64,000 bases of DNA, from assembly GCF_028994805.1 (NCBI RefSeq), contig NZ_JAJQQP010000010.1, positions 62,001 to 126,000 on the forward strand. Reading direction: 5' to 3'. This document shows positions 48,827 to 58,450 of the stretch, piece after piece. The stretch's first letter is position 1; every line of letters begins with the position of its first letter. This DNA comes from Promicromonospora iranensis (lineage in GTDB: Bacteria > Actinomycetota > Actinomycetes > Actinomycetales > Cellulomonadaceae). A program made the position numbers and the translations under genes. The notes beneath the pieces are model-generated. The model made no database searches, had not been told where the DNA came from, and saw nothing but the letters and a program-made list of their open reading frames with translations.

Positions 48827-51800
48827 ATGAGAGCAACGGCCACGATGCGCCGATGGTCCCGTCCCCTGGCCGCTGCCGTCGCAGCAGCCACCCTCGCCAC
48901 CGCCCTACCGTCCGTCGCCCAGGCCGACGAGCTCACCCTGACCGACACGGTCGAGAGCATCGGCCCCGGCATCAGCCTGCGTCATCTGAAGGCGGTGGAC
49001 GAGGGCGGCTGGTACGACTCCCGCTTCCTCACCGTCGACCTCGCCGAGGACGCCGTCAGCACGAACCTGCTGACAGCCGGTCCGGTCGCGTCGGGCGGCC
49101 CGCTGAGCGGCGCCGCCAACCGTGCGGGCGCCGTCGCGGGCATCAACGGCGAGTTCTTCGACATCGGCAACAGCAACGCCGCGCTCGGCGGCGAGGTGCA
49201 GAGCGGCGCCCTGCGCAAGTCCGCCGACATCAGCGGGCGCTCGCACGTCGGGGTGAGCCGCGACGGGATCGCCCAGCTCGTCGACCTCGCCGTCGACGCG
49301 AGCGCCGACCTGGCGGGGGCCCCGCACAAGGTCCTGTCGGTGAACGCGGCGAACGGCGGCGGCGTGCCGGCCAACGGCATGGTCGCGTACACCCCGGTGT
49401 GGGGCGAGTCCAGCCGCAACCGCGCGTTCACGGGCGTCGCGGCGGACCGGATCGCCGAGGTGATCGTCGTCGACGGCGCCGTCGTGTCGGTGGACCCGTC
49501 CGGTCCGGCGGGCTCCGGCCCGGTCCCGGAGGGCGGGTTCGCCCTGGTCGGGCGGGACGGCGCGGCCGACGCCCTGCGGGCGCTCCGCGAGGGCGACCCG
49601 GTCGGGCTCACGTACGAGCTCGCCGACGACGTCGCCCGCACCATGGAGTTCGCGCTCGGCCACGGCGGCACCATCGTGTCCGACGGCGAGGTCGTCGACG
49701 GACTGGCGACGTCGATAGCGCCGCGCACGGCACTCGGCTTCAGCGACGACGGCAGCACTCTCGTCCTGGCCACCTGGGACGGCCCGGGCGGCACCGGCAG
49801 GGGCGGCGTGGGGGTGGACAAGGCCGCGCGCGACCTGGTCCGGCTCGGTGTGGACACGGCGGTCAACCTGGACGGCGGCGGGTCGACGACGATGGTCGCG
49901 CGTGCCCTCGGCGCCGAGGAGGTGACCGTGCGGAACGTGCCGTCGGACGGGAACGAGCGCAGCAACCCGAACGGCGTGGGCGTGTTCGTCGCACCGGGTG
50001 ACGGGCGCCTGCACGACCTGCTGGTGGAGCCGGCCCTCGGCGGCGCCACCGCCGACGGCGACGTGCGGGTCTTCCCCGGCCTGCACCGCACCCTGGTGGC
50101 CAAGGGCGTGGACGACCACGAGACGCCGGTCGAGGTCGACGCGGACTCGGTGCGCTGGACGGCGCGCGGGGCCGCGGTGACCGGCGGGCGCCTCGAGGCA
50201 CCGCACAGGTCCCCCGACGAGATCACGGTCAGCGCACGCTCCGGCCGCGAGCGCGGCACGCTGGACGTCCGGGTGCTCGGCCCGCTGGACGACGTCGAGC
50301 TCTCGACCGACCGCCTGTCGATCGCCGACGCGACGCCGTCCTCCGCCGTGACCGTGTCCGTGACCGGACGCGACGCCCAGGGCTTCGCCGCCCCGATCGA
50401 GGCGGGCGACCTCGAGCTCGACCACGACCCGGAGGTGGTCCGGGTCGAGCCGGCGCCCGGCGGTCTGCGGGTCACGCCGCTGAAGGACGCGGCGACGATC
50501 CTGACGGTCTCCGTGGCCGGCGAGTCGGTGCGGCTCCCGATCACCATCGGCGTGGAGAACGTCACCGTCTACGACTTCGATGACGACGTGCTCGCCCGCT
50601 GGCGCAGCAACAGCACCCGGCCGACGACGTTCTCCGCGCACCCGGACGGGTTGCGGGTCGACTTCGAGGGGATGCGCAACATCGGCGTCTACGCGGCGTC
50701 GGCGAACGTGCGCGTCCCGGTGCCCGGCCAGCCGCTGCGCCTGCGGGTGCGGCTCAAGTCGAGCATCGCCGTGCCGAGCGGCCTCACCTATGTCGCGTAC
50801 GTCGACGCCGCCGGCAAGAGCGGTGGTGTCTACGGCACCGGCCTGACGCCGTCGGACGACTGGCAGCAGGCCACGTTCACGCTGCCGGCCTCGACCGCCT
50901 ACCCGATCTCGGTCTCCGGCTTCCAGGGGATCAACACCAACGCCGCCCAGCAGAAGCCCGGCACGTTCGTCCTGGACCGGATCGAGGCCGACGTCCCGAC
51001 CTCGATCGAGCTGCCCCCGCGCCCCGACCTGGAGCCGGACCCGCTCGTCTCCGCGGACGGCGAGCCGCTCCACGGCCGTGACGCGTGGCAGTTCGCCACG
51101 CTGTCGGACGTACAGTTCACCGCCGACAACCCGGACCTGACCGAGGTCGCCACCACCGCGCTCCAGACGATCCGTGCTACGAACCCGGACCTCGTGGTCC
51201 TCAACGGCGACATCACCGACCGCGGCCTGCCCGAGGACATCACCCTGGCCCGTGAGGTGCTGGAGGACGCGGGGTGCGACCTGGTGCCGGTCGGCCAGGA
51301 GCCGGCGGCGGACAGCACGCCGGACCCCCGCTCGGGCACCGTGCCGTGCTACTACGTGCCGGGCAACCACGAGTCCTACGGCCTGAACAACACGCAGGCG
51401 ACCCTCGACCCGTTCGTCGCCGAGTTCGGTCAGCCCTACCGGACCTTCGACCACAAGGGCACGCGGTTCGTGCTGCTGGCCAGCGCGTACGGCACGCTGC
51501 GCGGCACGGAGTGGGACCAGCTCCCGATGCTCCGGAAGGCGCTCGCGAGCGCCGAGCGGGACCGGTCGGTGAGCAACGTCGTCGTCTTCGCCCACCACCC
51601 GGTGACGGACCCGGGCGACACGGCGGACAGCCAGCTCGGCGACGGCAACGAGGTCGCGCTGGTCCAGAAGCTGCTCACCGGGTTCCGGGAGCGCACGGAC
51701 AAGGGTGCGGTGATGGTCGGGTCGCACGCCCAGATCGTCGACGTGCGCCGCGAGGAGGGCGTGCCCTACGTGGTCCTTCCCTCGTCGGGCAAGGGCCCGT

Positions 51801-52645
51801 ACGGCACCCCGGACCGGGGCGGCTTCACCGGCTGGGTGAGCTGGTCGGTGGACCCGCGCCAGGACGCGAGCGAGCAGTGGGTGGAGGCCGACGTCCGCGC
51901 GTTCGCGCAGTCGGTCGCGCTGACTACGCCGGAGACGCTGGAGACGGGTGCGTCGGCGCAGCTCAGCGGCAGCATCGTGCAGCCGAACGGGGTCGCGGAG
52001 GGCAGCCGGGTGGTGCCGCTGAGGTACCCGATGTCCGTGCACTGGAGCGGTTCGCGGAACCTCGTGATCGGCACCGGTGAGCGTGCCGTCGAGTCGGCCC
52101 GCCGGGCCGGCAAGGTGGCGGTGCTCGACCCGGAGACCCGGACCCTGACGGCGCTGCGGCGCGGCGAGGTGACCGTCACGGTCACCAACGACGCGATGCG
52201 GACCTACGACGGTGCCGCCTCGCTCGCACCGGTCTCGACGTCCGAGACGATCGAGGTGGTCCCGTCCGCCGGTTCCGGGCCGCGGGTCACGGCCGAGGCT
52301 CCCGTGTTCACGGAGCAGCCGGTCGGTACACGCGGTCAGGTGCAGCAGGTGACGATCACCAGCACGGGCACGGCGCCCGCGCGGATTCGTTCGGTGGACG
52401 TGGTCGACGACGAGCGGCGAAGCCCGTTCAGTGTCGACCGCGACCGCTGCTCGGACCGGACGCTGGCCCCGGGCCGCACCTGCACCGTGTGGGTGCGGTT
52501 CGACCCGGAGCGCCCCGACGTGGCATCGACCGCCGAGCTGCGGCTCACCACGAACGGCGCCGAGCGCACCGAGACGGTGCCGCTGACCGGCACGAGCACC
52601 AGGCTCACCTGGACCGTGCCGGACGACGGCCCGGCCCGCCACTAA
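48827..52645 (+). CDS. Secreted multidomain phosphodiester glycosidase plus metallophosphoesterase
   Basis: 1272 aa. Sec signal to about residue 34 (SVAQA|DE). Domain 1 (about 40-395) is NAGPA/DUF2233-type phosphodiester glycosidase with GINGEFFD (105-112) and NLDGGGSTTM (347-356). Then Ig-like/BIG segments (about 400-585), a beta-sandwich carbohydrate-binding-like region (about 585-735) and a calcineurin-type phosphoesterase (about 750-990) with Asp761 (LSDVQF, Gln763 where many have His), NGDITD (793-798), GNHE (846-849), HHP (923-925) and GSHAQ (965-969). A BIG-like and a choice-of-anchor (ASH-type) domain (about 1149-1265) end it. Likely hydrolyses sugar-phosphodiesters of cell-wall polymers or glycans and then removes phosphate. 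No sortase motif. Confidence 0.9.
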   Translation: MRATATMRRWSRPLAAAVAAATLATALPSVAQADELTLTDTVESIGPGISLRHLKAVDEGGWYDSRFLTVDLAEDAVSTNLLTAGPVASGGPLSGAANRAGAVAGINGEFFDIGNSNAALGGEVQSGALRKSADISGRSHVGVSRDGIAQLVDLAVDASADLAGAPHKVLSVNAANGGGVPANGMVAYTPVWGESSRNRAFTGVAADRIAEVIVVDGAVVSVDPSGPAGSGPVPEGGFALVGRDGAADALRALREGDPVGLTYELADDVARTMEFALGHGGTIVSDGEVVDGLATSIAPRTALGFSDDGSTLVLATWDGPGGTGRGGVGVDKAARDLVRLGVDTAVNLDGGGSTTMVARALGAEEVTVRNVPSDGNERSNPNGVGVFVAPGDGRLHDLLVEPALGGATADGDVRVFPGLHRTLVAKGVDDHETPVEVDADSVRWTARGAAVTGGRLEAPHRSPDEITVSARSGRERGTLDVRVLGPLDDVELSTDRLSIADATPSSAVTVSVTGRDAQGFAAPIEAGDLELDHDPEVVRVEPAPGGLRVTPLKDAATILTVSVAGESVRLPITIGVENVTVYDFDDDVLARWRSNSTRPTTFSAHPDGLRVDFEGMRNIGVYAASANVRVPVPGQPLRLRVRLKSSIAVPSGLTYVAYVDAAGKSGGVYGTGLTPSDDWQQATFTLPASTAYPISVSGFQGINTNAAQQKPGTFVLDRIEADVPTSIELPPRPDLEPDPLVSADGEPLHGRDAWQFATLSDVQFTADNPDLTEVATTALQTIRATNPDLVVLNGDITDRGLPEDITLAREVLEDAGCDLVPVGQEPAADSTPDPRSGTVPCYYVPGNHESYGLNNTQATLDPFVAEFGQPYRTFDHKGTRFVLLASAYGTLRGTEWDQLPMLRKALASAERDRSVSNVVVFAHHPVTDPGDTADSQLGDGNEVALVQKLLTGFRERTDKGAVMVGSHAQIVDVRREEGVPYVVLPSSGKGPYGTPDRGGFTGWVSWSVDPRQDASEQWVEADVRAFAQSVALTTPETLETGASAQLSGSIVQPNGVAEGSRVVPLRYPMSVHWSGSRNLVIGTGERAVESARRAGKVAVLDPETRTLTALRRGEVTVTVTNDAMRTYDGAASLAPVSTSETIEVVPSAGSGPRVTAEAPVFTEQPVGTRGQVQQVTITSTGTAPARIRSVDVVDDERRSPFSVDRDRCSDRTLAPGRTCTVWVRFDPERPDVASTAELRLTTNGAERTETVPLTGTSTRLTWTVPDDGPARH

Positions 52646-52657
52646 GGCCCGACCCTG

Positions 52658-52726
52658 CTTGGTCGTGGGCGTGATCGTTGCGAAGAACTGCCCGTTCCAG
52701 GCTCGACGATCACGCCCACAACCAAG
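52658..52726. terminator. Bidirectional terminator shared by two convergent exoprotein genes
   Basis: Arms of 21 bp at 52658-52678 and 52706-52726 (core GGTCGTGGGCGTGATCGT versus ACGATCACGCCCACAACC, one G-T mismatch) around a 27-nt loop. It lies 13 bp after one stop and 7 bp before the other. Confidence 0.85.
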
Positions 52727-52732
52727 GTCGGC

Positions 52733-55700
52733 TCAGTCGCAGAACTCGTTCAGCTCGAAGTCGTGCACCACCGTCTGTCCCTTGATGATGCGTGCAGACT
52801 TCGTCTCCGGCGGGTACCCGGTCGCCGAGCTGAGCAGCGTCAGCCGGTTGTTGGAGACCCCCATCCAGCGGGCGTAGCCGCCGTCCGCCCCGGTGACGAG
52901 CGTGACGTCGTGCTCGGACCCGTCGATGACCACGAAGGCGCCCTCGAGCGGGACCGTCTCGTCGTCGCAGGTGGCACCCGTGACCGTGCCGGTGATCTTG
53001 CCCCAGCTGGCGAGCGGGGTCACCGAGAGCGACACCTGCACGCGCGGCTCGTCGTACGGCGTACCGCCGTTGGCGACGACGGCCGACGTGTAGGTGCCCG
53101 GCTGGTCCACACGGCTGCTGTCGAGGTCGACGTGCACCGTCGTCGACTGACCGGGCTCCAGCGTGAACGCCGGCGGCTGGACGTCGAGCCACGGCACCTC
53201 GACGGTGGTCTCCCCGGTCACGTTCAGCACCGTGTGCATGTCCGGGAAGCCGATCTCCTCGAGCGTGGCGGGCTCGGCGTTGCCGCACTCCTCGGCAGCG
53301 ATGTACGACGGCGCCGTCTCCGGCTCCGCGTTGGACCCGATGAAGATCTCGCCGTCCACCCCGACCACCTCGACGACGAGCGTGCTGCCCGCCGGCGCGG
53401 TGCCGGTGACCGGCACGTCGACCATCGTGAGCTCCTGCGGCTCCAGGGCCACGTCGGACGAGCCGAGCAGGGTCATGTTCGAGTACACGAGCTCCCCGTC
53501 GAGCTCGTACAGGTTGACCGTGACGTCCGTGGCCGCGAAGACCGACTCGACGCCGAAGGACACGTCGGTCACGGCGAACTCGCCGTCGATGTCGAAGTCC
53601 TCCAGCGTGAACGTCCGGAGCCATTGTGTCTGGCCGGACCCGCAGGCCACGGAGTTGCCCATCGTGATGTCCTGCGACGACGAGTGGGTGATGGTCGTCC
53701 CCTCGCCCGCGAGGAGCGACGGCGGGGCGGACGGCGTCCCGGTCGCCCCGGGCCGCTTCCCGTTCCGGGAGTACGTCTCACCGTCCTTCGCGGCCGGGCT
53801 GCGCTTCGCGCCCGACGACGCTGTGCTCACCTCCGTCGTGTCGTGGGTGGTTCCCTGGATGACGCCGGTGCCGCCGGTCGACCCGAGGATCTCGAAGTCG
53901 GACGAGCCGGGTGCGACCTCGACGTCGGCGGGCGCGGTGCCCTCGTTCGTCACGGTGAACGTGCCGGACCGGGTGCCGCCCATCCGCACCTGCCGCGACA
54001 GCTCCTCCGGCGAGACGGTGAGCAGCGGGGCGGCCAGCTCCACGTCCTGCCGGGTGATGGCGTCGGCCGCGACGATCACCGTGGCCTCCGTGCCCGTGTA
54101 GTCCTTGGCGGTATAGCCGATCTGCTGCTCGCCGACCCCCGTGGAGAACAGCGAGTAGTACCCGGCGCCCACGCCCGGGTTGGCCGGGTCGACGGACCGG
54201 GTGCTCTCCTCGGCCCCGGCGGTCACGGTCGCGCCGTTCACGCCGTCGCCCGTGTTGAGGTCGTGCACGAACCCGGCCACGAGGCCGCCGTCGACGGGCA
54301 GGCACTGGCCGATGGAGACGTTGTCGACCTGCCACCACAGGCCGAACGCGGCGTCGCCGTAGTGGAACCGGACCCGCACGTCGGACTCGCCGCCGGCGCC
54401 CGTGAGGGCGACGATCGCGCGCCCCTCGGCGTCGGAGGTCTGGTGCAGCGCGGTCTCCCAGGTCTCGCCGCCGTCGACGCTGACGTCCACGTCGGCGAAG
54501 TCGCCCGTCGCGAGGTAGCTCTGGTCGAACGTCAGGAGCGGCGCCTCGACGTCCGTCAGGTCGTAGGACGACGACGTGAGCGTCGTGTCCTGCGTCCCGT
54601 CGTCGCCGTAGCCATCGCTGTTCACCTCGGCGAAGAGGCCCTCGCCGCCGGTCATGTTGCCGTACCCGAAGGCGTCGTCGAACGTCCAGACCTGCTCGGT
54701 GCCCGCCAGGTCCTCGACGGTCCAGCCGTCGGGCACCTCGCCCGACTCGAACTCCTCGACCCCGGAGCCGGCCCCGGTCATCGCGTAGCCGGGAGCGGTG
54801 CACTCGCTGAGCACGGGCGTCGCGACGTCGGCCGACGCCGGCTCCGTGCCGACCTCGACGTCCTGCGTGAGCGTCCCGTACCCGGTCACCGACGGCTGGA
54901 CCACCAGCGTGTGCGTGGTCGACTGCGGCAGCTCGAACGAGTACTCCCCCGTGAACGGGTCGGTCCACGCCACGACGCTGCTCGGCGCGCCCTGCACGGC
55001 GACCTTGGCGTCGAGCGGCCAGCCGTGCCCGGAACCGTCGGTGACGGTGCCGCTCACGGTGGTGGTCGGCGCCGCCTCCAGGCCGAGGTCCAGCGTGGTG
55101 GTCTCGCCCTCGACGACCTCGACCTCCGCCGTCGCGTCCAGGAATCCGAAGGCGGACACGCTCACCTCGTACGGACCCTCCTCCAGGCCCAGGCGGTACG
55201 CGCCCTCGGCGTCGGTCGTGTCGGAGCGCTCACCCACGGTGACCCGCGCGCCGGCGACCGGCTCGCCGTCCGGCCCGGTGACCGTGCCCGCGAGGAAGCC
55301 GTAGCCGTCGATCGGCGCGTTCGAGACCAGCGCCTGCACGTCGAGCTTGCCCTCGCCCCAGACGTTGTTGTCGGCGGTGGTGCCGCCGCACGTGTCGTCG
55401 GCGACGTCGACGGAGGTCTGGTCCAGGAGCTGCTGGGTGGCCTCGATGTCGCCGACCAGCACGGGCGCCGCGCTCCACAGGAGCGCCACCGCGCCCGCCA
55501 GGTGCGGGGACGCCATGGACGTGCCGCTGAACTCGGCGTAGTCGCCGCCGGGCACGGAGGAGCGCACCTCGTCACCGGGCGCGGCCAGGTTCGGCTTGGT
55601 CTCGCCGTCCTCGCCCGGTCCGCGCGACGAGAAGTCGGCGATCTCGCCGCTCTCCCCGAACGCACCGGACGCGTAGGTGGCCACGTTGGCCCCGGGGGAC

Positions 55701-56800
55701 GACGTCGACGCGCAGCCGGCCTCGCCCGCGTTGCCCGCTGCCCATGCGCCGAAGATGCCCGCCGCCTCCCAGGCGGCGATCTCCTCGGACATGAAGTCGT
55801 CGATGGCGCCGGGCATCACCTGGCCCCACGAGTTGTTCACGACGTGCGGGCGCTGCGACGGGTCGGGGTCCGACCCGTCGGCCCGGGTCGGCGCGAGGAT
55901 CCACTGGCCCGAGGCGAGCAGGTCCGCGTCGGAGCAGGTGGCGCAGCCGTTGGCCGCGATCCAGTCGGCGTCCGGGGCGACGCCGATCTGGTTGCCCTGC
56001 CCGTCGTCGCCCACCATGGTGCCCATCACGTGCGTGCCGTGGGCATCGATGTCGCAGGGCGCCCCGTCGCAGGAGCCGCTGGCGTCGAACCAGTTGTAGT
56101 CGTTGCTCAGGCCCTCGTCACCGAGATAGCCGCGGTAGTGCTCCACGAGGGCGGGGTGCTCGACGTCGACCCCGGAGTCGATGTTGGCCACGGTGATGCC
56201 GTCGCCGGTGTAGCCCATGTCCCACACGTCGGGGGCGCCGATGGCGTCCAGACCCCACTCGGTGGCGAGCGGCGCGTTCCTCGTCGGAGCCTTCCGCTCG
56301 ACCGGCTCGATCTGCTGCGCCACGAACCGCTCGTGCACCTGCTCCACCTCGCGGCTGGCGGCCACCTGCTTCGCGAGCGCCTCCGTGCCGTCCTCGACGA
56401 GGATCGCGTTGCTGATCCAGTAGGTCTCGTAGTCGACGCCCGCCGTCTCCAGGTCGGCGACGACGTCCGCCTGCGACGCCGTGGCCGTGCTGGTCAGGGC
56501 GTCGTAGACGAACTGGCCGCGCTCGCCCCAGTCGGCGATGTCCTTGGCCGGCTCCAGGTCCGCAGCGTCGGCGAACCGGATCCAGAAGTCGGCGGACTCC
56601 TTGGCGTCGAGCCGGGTCTGCACGGCCGGCGAGATCTTGTCCGCCGGCCGCTCCGGGACGTCGGTGGTGACGGTCGGCGGTACCCCTGCCGGTGCAGGTG
56701 TACTCGCGAGTGCAGGTGTCACGCTGACCGCTGTCGCCAGCAGGGCGCCGACCGCTGCGAGAGCGATCGGTGCGCGTCGTCGTGGCATGCGACTGTGCAT
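52733..56800 (-). CDS. Giant secreted subtilase (S8) with multiple C-terminal repeat domains
   Basis: 1355 aa from ATG 56800 (GGAGG 7 bases upstream). Signal peptide to about 33 (LALA-type), an I9-like propeptide region (about 55-165), and an S8 domain (about 185-500) with Asp208 (IDSGVD), His254 (DAHGTHVMG), oxyanion Asn357 (AAGNAGE) and Ser428 (SGTSMAS). Cys pairs in GSCDGAPCD and GCATC suggest disulfides. C-terminal: carboxypeptidase-regulatory-like domains (AGTVTGPDGEPVAGARVTVG and three more), a jelly-roll/MAM-like segment (about 690-840) and ASH-like folds. Related to vpr/bacillopeptidase F-type subtilases. Secreted protein or peptide-degrading enzyme; no sorting motif. Confidence 0.92.
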   Translation of the reverse strand: MHSRMPRRRAPIALAAVGALLATAVSVTPALASTPAPAGVPPTVTTDVPERPADKISPAVQTRLDAKESADFWIRFADAADLEPAKDIADWGERGQFVYDALTSTATASQADVVADLETAGVDYETYWISNAILVEDGTEALAKQVAASREVEQVHERFVAQQIEPVERKAPTRNAPLATEWGLDAIGAPDVWDMGYTGDGITVANIDSGVDVEHPALVEHYRGYLGDEGLSNDYNWFDASGSCDGAPCDIDAHGTHVMGTMVGDDGQGNQIGVAPDADWIAANGCATCSDADLLASGQWILAPTRADGSDPDPSQRPHVVNNSWGQVMPGAIDDFMSEEIAAWEAAGIFGAWAAGNAGEAGCASTSSPGANVATYASGAFGESGEIADFSSRGPGEDGETKPNLAAPGDEVRSSVPGGDYAEFSGTSMASPHLAGAVALLWSAAPVLVGDIEATQQLLDQTSVDVADDTCGGTTADNNVWGEGKLDVQALVSNAPIDGYGFLAGTVTGPDGEPVAGARVTVGERSDTTDAEGAYRLGLEEGPYEVSVSAFGFLDATAEVEVVEGETTTLDLGLEAAPTTTVSGTVTDGSGHGWPLDAKVAVQGAPSSVVAWTDPFTGEYSFELPQSTTHTLVVQPSVTGYGTLTQDVEVGTEPASADVATPVLSECTAPGYAMTGAGSGVEEFESGEVPDGWTVEDLAGTEQVWTFDDAFGYGNMTGGEGLFAEVNSDGYGDDGTQDTTLTSSSYDLTDVEAPLLTFDQSYLATGDFADVDVSVDGGETWETALHQTSDAEGRAIVALTGAGGESDVRVRFHYGDAAFGLWWQVDNVSIGQCLPVDGGLVAGFVHDLNTGDGVNGATVTAGAEESTRSVDPANPGVGAGYYSLFSTGVGEQQIGYTAKDYTGTEATVIVAADAITRQDVELAAPLLTVSPEELSRQVRMGGTRSGTFTVTNEGTAPADVEVAPGSSDFEILGSTGGTGVIQGTTHDTTEVSTASSGAKRSPAAKDGETYSRNGKRPGATGTPSAPPSLLAGEGTTITHSSSQDITMGNSVACGSGQTQWLRTFTLEDFDIDGEFAVTDVSFGVESVFAATDVTVNLYELDGELVYSNMTLLGSSDVALEPQELTMVDVPVTGTAPAGSTLVVEVVGVDGEIFIGSNAEPETAPSYIAAEECGNAEPATLEEIGFPDMHTVLNVTGETTVEVPWLDVQPPAFTLEPGQSTTVHVDLDSSRVDQPGTYTSAVVANGGTPYDEPRVQVSLSVTPLASWGKITGTVTGATCDDETVPLEGAFVVIDGSEHDVTLVTGADGGYARWMGVSNNRLTLLSSATGYPPETKSARIIKGQTVVHDFELNEFCD

Positions 56801-57074
56801 TCTTGCCTCCGGGGTGCAAGCGCCCCGCGCGGGGCGCGACCACTGGCCCACGAGCGTGTGCCAGGTCACAGCCTGGGAGCCAGGGGTGAAATGGGCAACG
56901 AAAGTCACCCGGTGCCCGGCCCGCACGCCGGTCTGTCGTGGTCCGCTGCGGGAACGCTGTTCGGCGTGTTTCCGGGCAGGAGGGCACGCTCAGCAGCGTG
57001 CTGAAGACGGACCGGGTGAAATCACCGCGGTGTGCCGCGGAATGTCTGGAGCGGGAGGTGGCGTTGGTGCCGAC
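56801..57074. other. Intergenic region between the divergent subtilase and nitroreductase-fold genes
   Basis: 274 bp, GC-rich, without a credible gene. It contains the subtilase ribosome site and GGGAGGTGG before the downstream gene; no palindromic operator stands out. Confidence 0.4.
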
Positions 57075-57485
57075 ATGGACTTCAACCAGCAGATCATCGA
57101 CACCTTCCGGGCCAACGGCGGCGAGGTCAACGAGCCGATGCGATTCGGCAAGAGCCTCGTGCTCGTGCACGTGCCGAAGAAGGACGGCAGCATCCGTGTC
57201 GCCCCGCTGGCCTCGATCCAGGACGGCGGCGCCTGGCACGTCGTCGGGTCCGCCGGCGGCTCGCCCAAGCACCCCGCCTGGGTCTTCGGCCTGCGCCGCA
57301 CCGAGCAGGTGGACATCGAGGTCCCCGGTGACCCCGTCAAGACCCTCCAGGCCGAGGTCGAGGAGCTGACCGGAGACGAGCGTGACGCCCTGTGGGCCCG
57401 CTTCAAGGAGCTCTCCAGCGGTTTCGCGGAGTACGAGAAGACGGCGGAGGGCCGTGTCTTCCCGATCTTCCGGCTGAGCGCCTGA
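57075..57485 (+). CDS. Deazaflavin (F420)-dependent nitroreductase-fold protein
   Basis: 136 aa. The split-barrel (Ddn-like, PF04075-type) pattern is visible: FRANGGEVNEPMRFGKSLVLVHV, GGSPKHPAWVFGLRRTEQVDIEV. The motif with KHPAW and the C-terminal DALWARFKE are those of mycobacterial Ddn/Rv3547-like proteins that bind F420. Start ATG 57075 after GGGAGGTGG. Function: reduction of quinones or nitro compounds (family knowledge). Confidence 0.85.
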   Translation: MDFNQQIIDTFRANGGEVNEPMRFGKSLVLVHVPKKDGSIRVAPLASIQDGGAWHVVGSAGGSPKHPAWVFGLRRTEQVDIEVPGDPVKTLQAEVEELTGDERDALWARFKELSSGFAEYEKTAEGRVFPIFRLSA

Positions 57486-57557
57486 CATGCTCGGGGTGCG
57501 GCCTGCGCGGCAGCCCGCATCCCGCTCCTGTTCGACGACGAACCCGAGGAGAACATC

Positions 57558-58424
57558 ATCTGCCGGTATGAGCGCGTCCTGGTCACCGGCGCCGCCGGGC
57601 GCATCGGCCGCGGGGTCCTCGACGTGCTCGCCCGGGAGTCGGTAGCCGCCACGGCACTGGTCCTGGAGGACCCGGGCGACCTGGTCGCCGACCGCGTGGT
57701 GGTCGGCGACGCCCGGTCACCGGAGACCGTGGCGCAGGCGCTGGACGGGGTCGACGGCGTCGTCCACCTCGCGGCGATCCCGACGCCGCTGGACGACCCG
57801 CCCGAGGTCGTCTTCGGCACGAACACCCTGTCCACGTTCACGGTGCTCGACGCCGCGGGGCGCGCGGGCGTCCGGCGTGCGGTGATCGCGAGCAGCCAGG
57901 CCGCCTCGGGGATCCCCTTCGCGGCACAGGAGCTGCACCCGGTCTACGTGCCGGTCGACCACGAGACCCCCGACCAGGTTGCGGACGCGTACGCGCTGTC
58001 GAAACGGGCGGACGAGCTGACGGCGGACATGGTGGCCCGGCGCTACGGGATGCCGGTGGCCGCGCTGCGGTACCCGTTCGTCGGAGGCCTGGACGAACGG
58101 CTCCGCGACTACGCGGACGCCGTCGCGCGGGACCCCGCCGAGGGCGCGGACGGACTGTGGGCGTACCTGGAGACCCGGGATGCCGCGGAGGCGGCCTGGC
58201 TGGCCCTCCTGTGCCCGGCCGACGGCGCCGTCGTCATGCACGTCGCCGCCCCCGAGACGCTGGTGCCGGAGCCGACCCTCGACCTGCTGCGCCGGTACCA
58301 CCCCGGCACTCCCGTGCGCCGCCCGATCGAGGGGCGCGCGGTGCCCTACGACCTCACGGCCGCCGAGCAGGTGCTCGGCTTCGGGGCCCGGCACCACGTG
58401 GTCGGAAGGCCGGAGCCGACCTGA
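57558..58424 (+). CDS. NAD-dependent epimerase/dehydratase (extended SDR) without a standard start codon
   Basis: Frame from about 57558 encodes RVLVTGAAGRIGRGVLDVLA (Rossmann motif), VVHLAAIPTP, IASSQAASG and catalytic YALSK (Tyr and Lys), matching uronate dehydrogenase/epimerase-like extended SDRs (about 285 aa). The frame has no ATG, GTG or TTG before the glycine motif: it reads ATC ATC TGC CGG TAT GAG CGC after GAGGAG. Adding one G to give ATGGAGCGC at 57568 would restore a normal MERVLVTG start. It is a recent one-base deletion, a sequencing error, or a gene starting at ATC; the first GTG (57624) is inside the fold. Confidence 0.75.
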   Translation: MCRYERVLVTGAAGRIGRGVLDVLARESVAATALVLEDPGDLVADRVVVGDARSPETVAQALDGVDGVVHLAAIPTPLDDPPEVVFGTNTLSTFTVLDAAGRAGVRRAVIASSQAASGIPFAAQELHPVYVPVDHETPDQVADAYALSKRADELTADMVARRYGMPVAALRYPFVGGLDERLRDYADAVARDPAEGADGLWAYLETRDAAEAAWLALLCPADGAVVMHVAAPETLVPEPTLDLLRRYHPGTPVRRPIEGRAVPYDLTAAEQVLGFGARHHVVGRPEPT

Positions 58425-58450
58425 CTCTCCCCGTTGGTCGACCTCGACGC

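Noticed and set aside
48905-52642. Open frame of about 1245 codons on the minus strand across the esterase gene
   Set aside because: It is antisense to a gene with clear signal peptide and domain motifs. High GC with strong third-position bias makes long open antisense frames; residues are Arg/Ala/Gly/His-rich and match no fold.
52763-57004. Open frame of about 1413 codons on the plus strand across the subtilase gene
   Set aside because: Same antisense effect; the subtilase has an intact triad and signal peptide.
57624-58424. Epimerase starting at GTG 57624
   Set aside because: This start would remove the Rossmann glycine motif, which is well preserved just upstream.
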